A stretch of 64,000 nt of DNA from CAWEQO01 sp963811225 (GTDB lineage Bacteria > Chloroflexota > Anaerolineae > Anaerolineales > Anaerolineaceae), in the NCBI GenBank assembly GCA_963811225.1, contig CAWEQO010000004.1, positions 248,001-312,000 of the forward strand, read 5' to 3'. The position numbers and the translations under genes were made by a program. Positions 52,609-60,998 of this stretch are shown piece by piece. The notes beneath the pieces are model-generated. The model ran no database searches and was not told where the DNA came from. It saw nothing but the letters and a program-made list of their open reading frames with translations. The number at the start of each line of letters is the position of its first letter. The stretch's first letter is position 1.

Positions 52609-53767
52609 GGGTTGCGGTTGGCTCTACGATACCCGAGCCGCCGCCAACCCAACTGAAGACGCGCGGCTGGCTTTCAGTGCCGGCCGGGACCCAGATAGGA
52701 TTCCCGTCTTTGTCTGAGCCACTCTGACGTGCAACAGAGACGGTCCAGCGGTAGATATGCGGGGTGGGGTCGCTGGGGCGGAAGGTGGCCGGGACGATGT
52801 ACTTCATGTCGGACACGTATTCGGTCACCATGCGGCCGGTACCCTCGGTGATGTCCTCCACGGAGACCACGTAGGATTCGTTGTCGCGCAGCGTGCCCAC
52901 AGACGACCATTGGAGGGTGACGCTGTCGCCGGCGGACATGAAAGCGGCGCCATCGGCTGGCAGCAGCAGGTTAGCGGCTGCGTATGGTGGGGGCGGCGTG
53001 GCGGTGGGGGTGGGCCCGGGGGTCGGATTGCGGCGGCACAGCGGGATCTTCAGCAGCATACCCTCGTAGACGGTATCGCTGAGCATGCCGTTGTACTCCT
53101 TGATCGCGTCCATGCTGACGTTGTAGTTCCCGGCGATGCCGCTCAACGTGTCGTTGGCGCTGACGGTGTAATCGAACTTCTCGCAGGCCACGTCGGTCGC
53201 CTCGGCCGCGCTTAAAGTGGTGGTGGGTTGGGGCGATGCTGTTGGGGTGGGCTGCGGGATCTGCAGCGCCTGGCCGACGGACAAATTGGTGCAGTCGGCG
53301 GATAACTTATTGAGCAGGACGATGCTTTGGATCGTAACATCGAACTGCGATGCGATCACAATGCAGTTGTCGCCGGACTGGACGGTATATTCCAGCGGAG
53401 GCAGCGGAGTCCAAGTTGCCATGGGGGTGGCAGTGGCGGCGGTGGTGGGCGTCAGCGTGATGGTGGGTGTGACGGAACTGGTCGGTGTGAGGGTGACTTC
53501 CGCCAAGGCTTGCCCGCCCGGGCCGCCACCCAGGAGCATGTAAACGGTTCCCGCGCCGATGGCAAGCACCAGCACGATCATTCCAAGGACCACCGGCAGG
53601 CTGACGGTCAGCGTCGGCAAATGTGGTCCTTGGATCGCTTTCGCCGCCTTTTTCCCCTCGGCTGCCGTAAAATTCCTGCCGCACACCAGGCAGCGAGTGG
53701 CATTCTCGCTCAGGCGTGAACCGCAGGTCGGACAGACTTTTGTGTTTGAGGTTGAGGATTCAGTCAT
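52604..53767 (-). CDS. zinc-ribbon, membrane-anchored protein with two LysM domains
   Basis: A 387-residue protein. A zinc ribbon at 12-30 (CPTCGSRLSENATRCLVCG) lies in the cytoplasm. One membrane helix is at about 55-78. Outside, a Thr/Pro linker leads to LysM 1 (YTVQSGDNCIVIASQFDVTI) and LysM 2 (YTVSANDTLSGIAGNYNVSM), then a linker and an Ig/Fn3-like domain (LLLPADGAAFMSAGDSVTLQ). LysM binds N-acetylglucosamine polymers such as peptidoglycan. The combination suggests an envelope protein anchored to both membrane and wall. The protein has no catalytic domain. It is transcribed towards trxB and ends in the shared palindrome. Confidence 0.85.
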   Translation of the reverse strand: MTESSTSNTKVCPTCGSRLSENATRCLVCGRNFTAAEGKKAAKAIQGPHLPTLTVSLPVVLGMIVLVLAIGAGTVYMLLGGGPGGQALAEVTLTPTSSVTPTITLTPTTAATATPMATWTPLPPLEYTVQSGDNCIVIASQFDVTIQSIVLLNKLSADCTNLSVGQALQIPQPTPTASPQPTTTLSAAEATDVACEKFDYTVSANDTLSGIAGNYNVSMDAIKEYNGMLSDTVYEGMLLKIPLCRRNPTPGPTPTATPPPPYAAANLLLPADGAAFMSAGDSVTLQWSSVGTLRDNESYVVSVEDITEGTGRMVTEYVSDMKYIVPATFRPSDPTPHIYRWTVSVARQSGSDKDGNPIWVPAGTESQPRVFSWVGGGSGIVEPTATP

Positions 53768-53869
53768 AGGCTTTTTCTGGGGGTTTCCCTTGCATAGCGG
53801 GAAATTATATCACATCCTTTTCTCGCTTCTGGAAATGGGGATTTACCGGGTCTAAAATGTTGCTTACCT

Positions 53870-53897
53870 TTGCAACCATTTGCGATTGTGATATCCT
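53870..53897 (+). promoter_or_regulatory. promoter giving a near-leaderless hemW transcript
   Basis: TTGCAA (53870-53875) and TATCCT (53892-53897) with a 16-base spacer. The -10 ends 8 bases before ATG 53906, and no ribosome site is visible, so the mRNA would begin at or next to the start codon. Confidence 0.4.
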
Positions 53898-53905
53898 GTC
53901 AGTTG

Positions 53906-55093
53906 ATGAAAGATCTTAGCCTTTACGTGCATATACCATTTTGCAGGCACCGCTGCGCCTACTGCGATTTTAACACAGTTGCCGGGCATGAACCGATGAT
54001 TCCCGAATACGTGCGGGCGCTGTGCCGGGAGATTGAGCTGGTGGCCCAATCGGCCGGGCCGCGCTTGTCTGCGCATACCATCTTCTTTGGCGGCGGCACG
54101 CCCTCGCTGCTCCCGTTGGCCGATCTGGAGACGGTCCTGGACACGCTGGCGCAGAACTTCACCTTGCGGGAAGGGGCGGAGGTCAGCCTGGAGGCCAACC
54201 CCGGCACCGTCTCGCCCGAGTATCTGAAAGGCCTGCGCCGCGCCGGGGTCAACCGCTTGAGCTTCGGGATGCAGTCGGCCAACCCGGACGATTTGCGCCT
54301 GCTGGAGCGCATCCACAGTTATCAAGATGTGGCCGCTGCAGTGCGCTGGGCGCGCCAGGCGGGCTTTGATAACCTCAACCTGGACCTGATCTTCGGCTTG
54401 CCTTACCAGAGCATTGAGCGTTGGGGGGAAACCCTCGACCGGGCGCTGGCGCTGCAGCCCGAACACTTCTCGCTGTACTCGCTGATCGTCGAGCCGGGCA
54501 CGCCGCTGCATCGTTGGGTTGGCCGCGGGCTGCTGGATGCGCCGGACGATGAACTGGCTGCCGATATGTACGATCTGGCGAGTGAGCGGTTGGAGGCTGC
54601 GGGTTACCATCAATATGAGATCTCGAACTGGGCGCGCTGCGGCGAGGATGGGCAGGTGCTGGCCTGCCGGCACAACTTGCAGTACTGGCGGAACCAGCCC
54701 TATCTTGGGCTTGGATCGGGCGCTCATGGTTATGCCAACGGAAAACGTGTAGCAAATGTAAAGGGAATCAAGCCATTTGTCAAGCGCAGCCTGGAGCGTG
54801 AAGCGCAGGGATTCCCGGCCGGCCCGGCGGTTGAGGACGTGAATCCGATCGACCGCCGAACGGAAATGCAGGAGACGCTCATGGTGGGGCTGCGCCTGAC
54901 GGAAGAGGGGGTCTCGGCGCAGGCTTTCCAGGAGCGATTCGGAGAGCCGCTGCAGCAGGTCTTCCGGCGCGAGATCCGGCGGCTGACGGACATCGGTTTG
55001 CTGGAATGGGCAGGGCCAGAGGGGGACATCCTGCGCCTGACCAAACGCGGCCGTTTGCTGGGCAATCAAGTTTTCATGCAGTTTGTGGGTTAA
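53906..55093 (+). CDS. hemW: radical SAM heme chaperone HemW
   Basis: A 395-residue radical SAM protein from ATG 53906; an earlier in-frame ATG at 53870 overlaps the promoter. The cluster motif is CRHRCAYCDF (CxxxCxxC). FFGGGTPSLL and LEANPGT are SAM-binding parts, and GVNRLSFGMQSANPDDLRLL follows. The HNLQYW motif and the LGLGSGAHGY segment separate HemW from true HemN. HemW carries heme to membrane enzymes; it was once annotated as coproporphyrinogen oxidase. The C-terminal winged domain (RRTEMQETLMVGLRLTEEGV) is present. The gene ends in a palindrome shared with the L,D-transpeptidase gene. Confidence 0.9.
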   Translation: MKDLSLYVHIPFCRHRCAYCDFNTVAGHEPMIPEYVRALCREIELVAQSAGPRLSAHTIFFGGGTPSLLPLADLETVLDTLAQNFTLREGAEVSLEANPGTVSPEYLKGLRRAGVNRLSFGMQSANPDDLRLLERIHSYQDVAAAVRWARQAGFDNLNLDLIFGLPYQSIERWGETLDRALALQPEHFSLYSLIVEPGTPLHRWVGRGLLDAPDDELAADMYDLASERLEAAGYHQYEISNWARCGEDGQVLACRHNLQYWRNQPYLGLGSGAHGYANGKRVANVKGIKPFVKRSLEREAQGFPAGPAVEDVNPIDRRTEMQETLMVGLRLTEEGVSAQAFQERFGEPLQQVFRREIRRLTDIGLLEWAGPEGDILRLTKRGRLLGNQVFMQFVG

Positions 55094-55158
55094 AAAGGGA
55101 ACGCAGGCAGTGGATGGCTGCAGCCATCCACTGCCTGCGTTCTCTTTTTAACCCACAA
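55083..55158. terminator. 76-bp palindrome covering the last codons of two convergent genes
   Basis: Arms of 38 bases (55083-55120 and 55121-55158) with one mismatch and no loop. It covers the last codons and stop codons of both genes, and both proteins therefore end in Val-Gly. AAAAAGGG and CTCTTTTT flank the GC-rich core. Confidence 0.88.
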
Positions 55159-56176
55159 CCACTTCGGTTCCAAAACCTCGGGTCTCCCTCATTGCATCGT
55201 CTGCGACCGGAGTTGTCCAACGGAAAATCCATTTGGCGTCGGCAGAGGGCATGTTGACGCAGCCGTGGCTCATGGGGGCGCCGTAGTTGGTGTGCCAGTA
55301 GGTGCCGTGGGTTGCCACACCGGTTGGGTGGAAGAAGCACACCCAGGGCACGCCGGGCAGCTCGTATGCGTCGATGTCGGAGGTCAGGTCGCCGTTGCCC
55401 ATGTGCTTGGAGGGCATCTTGGAGAAGATGTGCCAGGTACCGGAGGGGGTTTTCCAGGGAATCTCGCCATCTGGGCGGCGGTTCAGCCCGGACGAAATCC
55501 GCGTTTGCCTGACGGGTTCGTCGTTCTCATAGGCGGTGAGCGTTTGCTTGGAAATGCTGACTTCGATGCGTTTTTTGTGAGCCGGTACGTTCGACGAGAG
55601 CGGGGTCAGTTCTTCCGGCGGGATCAAGCGCACCTGGGATGCGGGCACGGTGTACAACATTTTGCTCCAGGCTTCCTTGATCTGGTACCAGGGCTGGCTG
55701 TCCGGGCCTTCCACAATGTCGTTGACCCAGTGGACCGATTGGTAATACAGGCGGTAGAGCGCCTGCCAGCGCCCACCGGTATTCTGCATGGAATCACTAA
55801 ACGGCACGGTGATCTCGCCAAGCTGACCGTGCTCCGGAATAGAAGAGGCCACCGGGTTGTACTGCGTCATGACGTGCTGCAGGCGGGCGCTGTGGATATA
55901 ACCGCCCCACACCCGGTACCACAGCGGATTGTATTCCGGGCCGTGCTCGGAGACCACCGAATAATACAGGTTCACCAGCTGATCGCGGTACAGCGAAAAC
56001 ATGACTTCGCTTTCGTCCCAGGGCTCTTTGTACACAGAGACGGACTCAATCGTGATGCGGGCAAATTCTAAGTTGGAGGGTGTGTCGGAGGGGTGGAAGT
56101 ATGGGCGGAAAGCTAAACCGCCCAGTCCGAGCAGGCTGAGCTTGAGGAAATCACGCCGAGAGTGCACACGCTTCAT
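55148..56176 (-). CDS. L,D-transpeptidase (YkuD) with Tat-type signal
   Basis: A 342-residue exported protein. The start MKRVHSRRDFLKLSLLGLGG is a twin-arginine signal. The middle part (about 40-190) resembles an SH3-like or unknown module (VSVYKEPWDESEVMFSLYRD). The YkuD domain at about 205-330 has KRIEVSISKQTLTAYEN, HGTYWHTNYGAPMSHGCVNM with the catalytic His and Cys, and then ADAKWIFRW. Such enzymes make 3-3 peptidoglycan cross-links or attach proteins to the wall. All active-site residues are present. Convergent with hemW. It precedes the lipid-kinase gene in the opposite sense of transcription order, 39 bases apart on the same strand. Confidence 0.92.
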   Translation of the reverse strand: MKRVHSRRDFLKLSLLGLGGLAFRPYFHPSDTPSNLEFARITIESVSVYKEPWDESEVMFSLYRDQLVNLYYSVVSEHGPEYNPLWYRVWGGYIHSARLQHVMTQYNPVASSIPEHGQLGEITVPFSDSMQNTGGRWQALYRLYYQSVHWVNDIVEGPDSQPWYQIKEAWSKMLYTVPASQVRLIPPEELTPLSSNVPAHKKRIEVSISKQTLTAYENDEPVRQTRISSGLNRRPDGEIPWKTPSGTWHIFSKMPSKHMGNGDLTSDIDAYELPGVPWVCFFHPTGVATHGTYWHTNYGAPMSHGCVNMPSADAKWIFRWTTPVADDAMRETRGFGTEVVVG

Positions 56177-56215
56177 ATTTTGGATTATACAGGGAAAAGC
56201 CGCATTTTTTGCATC

Positions 56216-57166
56216 CTAATGCAGCTCGCCGTCTGTACATGGGCAGATCAGCTCGATGGCATGCGGCACGATCTCGATGATGACTTGCTCGCAGCCCTCG
56301 CTAATCTCCTCACCGTCTGCATGCACGGGCAGCTGTCCAGCGATTGCCCGCACGGTTACTCTCTCTGTACGGCAGAACTTGATCGCAGGGTGGCCGAACT
56401 GGCTGCCCTGCAAGAAACGAGGGATCAGCTGCCAGATGACCGAGGGAGGAACTTCATCGGCGATGACCACGTCGAACAGGCCGTCGTTTGGGGCTGCCTG
56501 GGGCGCCATCATAAAGCCGCCCGCCATGCGCCGGCCGTTCATAATCGAGACCATCAAAGAAGGCTGCACGAAGGATTCACCCCCCAAATCGATCTTGACC
56601 GTAGGAGCTTCGAAGTAGCGGTAAATGGTCTGTATGGCAGCGATCAGGTAACCGGCAAAACCGCGCAAGCGTTTCTGGCTTGCAACGAAACTGACCACGG
56701 CATCGAAACCGATTCCGACCCCGTTACCAAAGTAGCGCCCTTCCGGGTACTGTCCGCCGCACAGAAGGCCGATGTCTACCCAGCGCGTTTCGCGTTCCGC
56801 CAGGATCTTAATGCTCTTGCGAAAGTCGAGCGGCAAGCCCATGCCGAAGGCGAAGTCATTGCCCCCGCCGATGGGGATGATGCCCAGCGCCGCCGTTCCG
56901 ACCCCGGCCTGCCGAGCGCGGATAATGCCGTTAATGATCTCATTGGTGGTGCCGTCTCCGCCGACCGCGATCAGGGTGTCGAAGCCTTCCAGAATGGCAG
57001 ACTCGGCGATGTCGGCGGCGTGGAAGGGGAACTCGGTGCAAACCAGATCGTATCCGATGCCATACTTGCTCAGGGCTTCCTCGACAGCCGGAATCGCTCG
57101 CCTGGCTGCGCCTCTGCCTGCGGTTGGATTGACGATCACTTTATAGCGGTTGGCGTCATCTCTCAT
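56216..57166 (-). CDS. diacylglycerol kinase-family lipid kinase
   Basis: A 316-residue protein of the DAGK/YegS/BmrU family. It has KVIVNPTAGRGAARRAIP at the start, the nucleotide motif AVGGDGTTNEIINGI, PIGGGNDFAFGMGLPLD, and a C-terminal beta-rich domain with VHADGEEI. It should phosphorylate a membrane lipid such as diacylglycerol at the cytoplasmic face of the membrane. The typical GTGNDFAR reads GGGNDFAF, a modest change in the loop. No membrane helix is present. It lies 39 bases upstream of the L,D-transpeptidase gene on the same strand, so co-expression for envelope work is plausible. Confidence 0.9.
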   Translation of the reverse strand: MRDDANRYKVIVNPTAGRGAARRAIPAVEEALSKYGIGYDLVCTEFPFHAADIAESAILEGFDTLIAVGGDGTTNEIINGIIRARQAGVGTAALGIIPIGGGNDFAFGMGLPLDFRKSIKILAERETRWVDIGLLCGGQYPEGRYFGNGVGIGFDAVVSFVASQKRLRGFAGYLIAAIQTIYRYFEAPTVKIDLGGESFVQPSLMVSIMNGRRMAGGFMMAPQAAPNDGLFDVVIADEVPPSVIWQLIPRFLQGSQFGHPAIKFCRTERVTVRAIAGQLPVHADGEEISEGCEQVIIEIVPHAIELICPCTDGELH

Positions 57167-57320
57167 CGTAAATCTACCTGAATTGTATGGATTGGGCCGT
57201 CTGACAGCGTGAAAATTATAGCACCGGCGATTGATGATGGCAAAACCTACCTCATATAACCCAGGGCGCCGGTAGAAGTTGCGCCTGCAAGGGTCATACC
57301 CCAGTCACCCCAAAAGCGGA

Positions 57321-57350
57321 TTGACTTTCACCCCCGGCTCGCACTATTAT
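57321..57350 (+). promoter_or_regulatory. promoter of the C39/CHAT-SIR2/STAND operon
   Basis: TTGACT (57321-57326) and TATTAT (57345-57350) with an 18-base spacer make a good housekeeping-type promoter. Transcription would start near 57357, giving a leader of about 37 bases before ATG 57394. No operator symmetry is obvious. Confidence 0.6.
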
Positions 57351-57393
57351 GTAAATGGTAGAGTTTGTCTTTTTTATAGGGAGGAATCTCAAT

Positions 57394-58860
57394 ATGTTCG
57401 CCGTGCATGCGTTTTCTCAGCAAGACCCACAGTGGAAAGAGAAAAAGCTCGGCCTCAGCAAAGAGCTGACGATTGGGCAGTTCGGCTGCCTGCTGACCTC
57501 TATTACGATGGTATCCAATGGATTCGGTTACAGCGAAACCCCGGCTTCCTTAAATGACAAAATGGCCGCGGCAGGCGGCTTTGTGGGCGGCCTGATCCGG
57601 CCCACCACAGTCTCGAACGTGCTCCCCGGCGTTCGTTATCAAAAGCGCATCCAATGCAACAACCCGCCTGCGCCGTTATCGGAGATCGATGCGGCCCTAA
57701 GCGCGGGGATGCCGGTAATCGTCAAGGTGGACGCATCCCCCGCCGATGGTGTGCAGGATCACTGGATCGTCGTGGTGGGCAAGGCAGACGGAGGTGATTA
57801 CTGGGTCCAGGATACCTGGCGCTTTCCCACCGAGGCGAAATTGATCTTGATCACCAGCCGGTATGGCTTTGGGCGCAAACCGAACGAAATCATCAAGGAT
57901 TCCCTCTTCTACGAGGGCACACCGCGCCCGGATGCCAAAGGCAGCACGACTGTTCCTGCGCCGGTTGTGGTGGCCCCTCGCAGCGGTCCAAAGCCCATTC
58001 CTGCCAACGCATTAAATGTCTACGTCACCGCCGACAGCCTTGCTCTCCGCGAGCAGCCCTTCATTGAGAACAACATCATGCGCCGTCTGCCGATCCAGAC
58101 CAGGCTGATCGTGCTGGAACCGCCGGAAGAGGCGCAGAAGAAGATCGGGGTGGACAACCAGTGGTTGGAGATCGAGGAGCCCGTGCGCCATGAGCAAGGC
58201 TATGTGGCGGCCTGGTACGTCTCGATGACCACGCCCGAGGTTCCAGATATCCCCGCTGCGCCTGACGGGACAGCAACCCAACCCCAGCAGCCCAGGCCTG
58301 AGGGCTTCGTGGTGTACGCTTCGGGCGATAACCTGGCCGTGCGCAGTAGTCCGATGATCGGGAATAACTTGCTCAAGCGCGTGCCGGTCAACACGCAATT
58401 TATTGCGCTCGACTCAGAATACTCGGCGAAACAGAAGTTCGGCAAAGAGGGCCAGTGGCTGAAGGTGCGCGATATTTCAGGGGATGAGGGCTATGTGGCT
58501 GCCTGGTGCCTGTCGCTGTACGAGTTTACCCCACCGCTGGGGCCTGTCCCGGCGACACCGACCCCGCCTTCGGCCACCATCACGGCGGCGGTGAATGGAT
58601 CCGGCCAACTGATCGTGCGGACCACCGTATCGGACCTGGCGTTCCGCTCGCAGCCGGTCATCCTGGGTTCCACGCTGATCAAACGCCTGCCGCTGTCGAC
58701 CGAGCTGCTGGCGATCGAACCGGTCAACGAGGCTGCGGCGAAGATCGGGGTGGTGAACCAGTGGATCCAAGTGCGTGATATTCAAGGGAATGAAGGCTAT
58801 GTCGCAGCCTGGTACGTGGTGAAGAGTCCAAAATCATCGCTATCAGAGCAAACCGGGTAG
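57394..58860 (+). CDS. C39-type cysteine peptidase with three SH3-like repeats
   Basis: A 488-residue protein from ATG 57394 behind GGGAGGA. Residues 1-180 are a papain-like C39 domain: Cys32 in GQFGCLLTSITMV, His123 in QDHWIVVVG, and Asp140 in YWVQDTWRFP form the expected triad. Three SH3-like repeats of about 70 residues follow, each with a VxxDxLxxR start (TADSLALREQP, SGDNLAVRSSP, VSDLAFRSQP) and a GYVAAW end, joined by Pro-rich linkers. There is no signal peptide or membrane helix, unlike most cell-wall C39/SH3 enzymes, so it appears cytosolic. It lies 38 bases before the CHAT-SIR2 gene with no terminator between, suggesting a shared operon. Its target is unknown. Confidence 0.82.
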   Translation: MFAVHAFSQQDPQWKEKKLGLSKELTIGQFGCLLTSITMVSNGFGYSETPASLNDKMAAAGGFVGGLIRPTTVSNVLPGVRYQKRIQCNNPPAPLSEIDAALSAGMPVIVKVDASPADGVQDHWIVVVGKADGGDYWVQDTWRFPTEAKLILITSRYGFGRKPNEIIKDSLFYEGTPRPDAKGSTTVPAPVVVAPRSGPKPIPANALNVYVTADSLALREQPFIENNIMRRLPIQTRLIVLEPPEEAQKKIGVDNQWLEIEEPVRHEQGYVAAWYVSMTTPEVPDIPAAPDGTATQPQQPRPEGFVVYASGDNLAVRSSPMIGNNLLKRVPVNTQFIALDSEYSAKQKFGKEGQWLKVRDISGDEGYVAAWCLSLYEFTPPLGPVPATPTPPSATITAAVNGSGQLIVRTTVSDLAFRSQPVILGSTLIKRLPLSTELLAIEPVNEAAAKIGVVNQWIQVRDIQGNEGYVAAWYVVKSPKSSLSEQTG

Positions 58861-58898
58861 AACTGCTGCAGCAAGACAGGGCTGAAAGAAGGAGGCCC

Positions 58899-60998
58899 AT
58901 GAGCACAACTGCCGATCTTGAAATTGGCTTGCATCGTTATGATAGCAAGCAGTATGTCGTGGAGTTCCGCTTCAGCCCTCCAAACAGTGAGGGAGACATC
59001 CGCCTGGGGCAGAGCGACGTGATGACCGCTCAATTCGATTTTACGAAATTGAGCTCGCTCATCTATGATTTACAGGAATACGGTAAGCTGCTGACGGCCG
59101 GGTTATTCTCCGACTCGGATGTCAAGTCTGCCTTTGCCCAGGCCTTCACAGCCGCCCAGTCGAATAGTACTCCCCTGCGCGTGCAGCTGCTGATCGGCCC
59201 GAGCGCCCCCGAGCTGCACGCGCTGCATTGGGAAACGCTGCGCGACCCCGCCGACGGCTCACCCCTATGTACCAACCAAAATATTTTGTTCTCGCGCTAC
59301 CTGAGCAGCCTGGATTGGCGTCCGGTGCGCCTGCGTCCCAAGCAGCAGTTCCGGGCCTTACTGGTGGTGGCCAACCCGGAAGACCTGTCCGAGTTCGATC
59401 TCAACCCAGTCGATGTGCCGGGTGAGACCGGGCGTGCCAAAGCTGCTATGGAAAACGTGGCAGTCGATACGCTGCCGGACGAGCAAGGGGCGCGAGCGAC
59501 GCTCAAGAACATCATCGGGCGCCTGGACGATGAGGATTACGACGTACTGTACCTGGTTGCTCATGGGGCGCTGATCAAGGACGAAGCCTGGCTGTGGCTG
59601 GAAGACGATGAGGGCTGCGTGGCCCGCACGGCAGGCAGCGATCTGGTCATGCGGCTCAAGGAGCTGGAGCAGCGGCCGCGCTTGATTGTTTTAGCGTCTT
59701 GCCAGAGCGCGGGCAAGGAGGATGCAGGCGCCGGCCGGCAGGGTGAAGCCCTGGCAGCCCTGGGGCCGCGCCTGGCCGAGGCAGGCATTCCGGCGGTGCT
59801 GGCCATGCAGGGCAACATCAGTCTCGAGACGGTCGCCGGCTTCATGCCGGAGTTCTTCAAGCAGCTGACCGACGACGGGCAGATCGACCGGGCGGCAGCG
59901 GTGGCGCGCGGAACGGTGCGCGAGCGCAGCGATGCCTGGATGCCGGCGCTGTTCATGCGCTTGCGCAGCGGCCGGATCTGGTACCTGCCGGGCTTCGGGG
60001 AGCAGCGCACGGATTTCGAAAAATGGCCCTCGCTCTTGCAGCGCATCAGCGATGGGCAGTGCACGCCTATCCTTGGTCAGGGCTTGACCGAGCCGATCAT
60101 CGGCTCGCTGCACGATCTGGCCCGCCGCTGGGCCGAGAACTATCACTATCCCATGGCGCCTTACGAACGCGAGTCTTTGCCGCAAGTGGCCCAATACCTG
60201 ACGATCAACCAGGACCCCAGCTTTCCCTTAGACACCCTTAAGAAGTACTTGCGCCAGGAACTGCTGCAGAAGTTCGGGGATGATTTGCCGCCCGAGCTGG
60301 CGAAACCGAATTCGGCGCTGGACGATGTGCTGGATGCGGTGGGACGCAAGCGCTGGAAGGACTCCCCGCAAGATCCATATCAGGTGCTGGCGCATTTACC
60401 CTTGCCGGTCTACATCACCACCACCTACAACCATTTGATGGTGGCGGCGTTGAAGGACGCCGGGAAAGACCCGCAGATGGTGGTGTGCCCCTGGAATGAG
60501 TATATTCAGCAGCCCAAATCGATCTACAACCGTGAGCCGAATTACTATCCCACCTGCCAGCGCCCGCTGGTCTACCAGCTGTTCGGCAGCCTTTCTGTCC
60601 AGGATTCGGTGGTGCTCACTGAGGATGATTACTTCGATTTCTTGATTGGGATCACCGGCAACAAAGATCTGATCCCCCCGGTTGTGCGGGCTGCCCTGGC
60701 GAACACGGCCTTGTTGTTCCTCGGCTTCCAAATGGACGAGTGGAACTTCCGGGTGCTGTTCCGCAGCATCCTGGCTCAACAGGGCAGCGGACGCCGAGAC
60801 CGCTACACCCACATTGCCGCCCAAATTGAGCCGGAAGAGGGACGGCTGCTTTCCCCAATCAACGCGCAGCGCTACCTGGAAAATTATTTCAAAACCGAGT
60901 ACATCAGCATCTTCTGGGGGAGTGCGGATGACTTTATCAAGCAGCTTTGGCAGAACTGGCAGCAGTACGGCCCAGGAGAATGCCATGACGATGCATGA
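58899..60998 (+). CDS. CHAT protease fused to a SIR2-like domain
   Basis: A 699-residue soluble protein behind an ideal AAGGAGG site. Residues about 85-360 are a CHAT (caspase-like) domain with catalytic His222 in YLVAHGAL and Cys268 in VLASCQSAG, both intact. Before it lies an N-terminal beta-rich part of the CHAT module (residues 1-85). Residues about 385-690 match SIR2-like domains: PILGQGLTEPIIG, VYITTTYNHLM, VYQLFGS, VVLTEDDYFDFLIGI and LLFLGFQMDEWNFRVL. The usual Asn of TTNYD and His of the HG motif read Thr and Phe, so NAD cleavage is doubtful. CHAT proteases act as effectors in STAND-linked conflict systems. It overlaps the STAND gene by 14 bases. Confidence 0.88.
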   Translation: MSTTADLEIGLHRYDSKQYVVEFRFSPPNSEGDIRLGQSDVMTAQFDFTKLSSLIYDLQEYGKLLTAGLFSDSDVKSAFAQAFTAAQSNSTPLRVQLLIGPSAPELHALHWETLRDPADGSPLCTNQNILFSRYLSSLDWRPVRLRPKQQFRALLVVANPEDLSEFDLNPVDVPGETGRAKAAMENVAVDTLPDEQGARATLKNIIGRLDDEDYDVLYLVAHGALIKDEAWLWLEDDEGCVARTAGSDLVMRLKELEQRPRLIVLASCQSAGKEDAGAGRQGEALAALGPRLAEAGIPAVLAMQGNISLETVAGFMPEFFKQLTDDGQIDRAAAVARGTVRERSDAWMPALFMRLRSGRIWYLPGFGEQRTDFEKWPSLLQRISDGQCTPILGQGLTEPIIGSLHDLARRWAENYHYPMAPYERESLPQVAQYLTINQDPSFPLDTLKKYLRQELLQKFGDDLPPELAKPNSALDDVLDAVGRKRWKDSPQDPYQVLAHLPLPVYITTTYNHLMVAALKDAGKDPQMVVCPWNEYIQQPKSIYNREPNYYPTCQRPLVYQLFGSLSVQDSVVLTEDDYFDFLIGITGNKDLIPPVVRAALANTALLFLGFQMDEWNFRVLFRSILAQQGSGRRDRYTHIAAQIEPEEGRLLSPINAQRYLENYFKTEYISIFWGSADDFIKQLWQNWQQYGPGECHDDA

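Noticed and set aside
53870..53905. Upstream ATG 53870 as the hemW start
   Set aside because: It would add 12 non-conserved residues and overlaps the likely promoter; the family sequence begins at MKDLSLYVHIPFC.
27656..55158. Long palindromes as transposon ends, phage attachment sites or replication origins
   Set aside because: Stem sequences differ at each site, no transposase or integrase lies nearby, no target duplications are seen, and all lie just after gene ends.
60050..60960. Calling the SIR2-like domain an NAD-consuming effector
   Set aside because: The catalytic Asn and His positions appear substituted; I only claim a SIR2-like fold.
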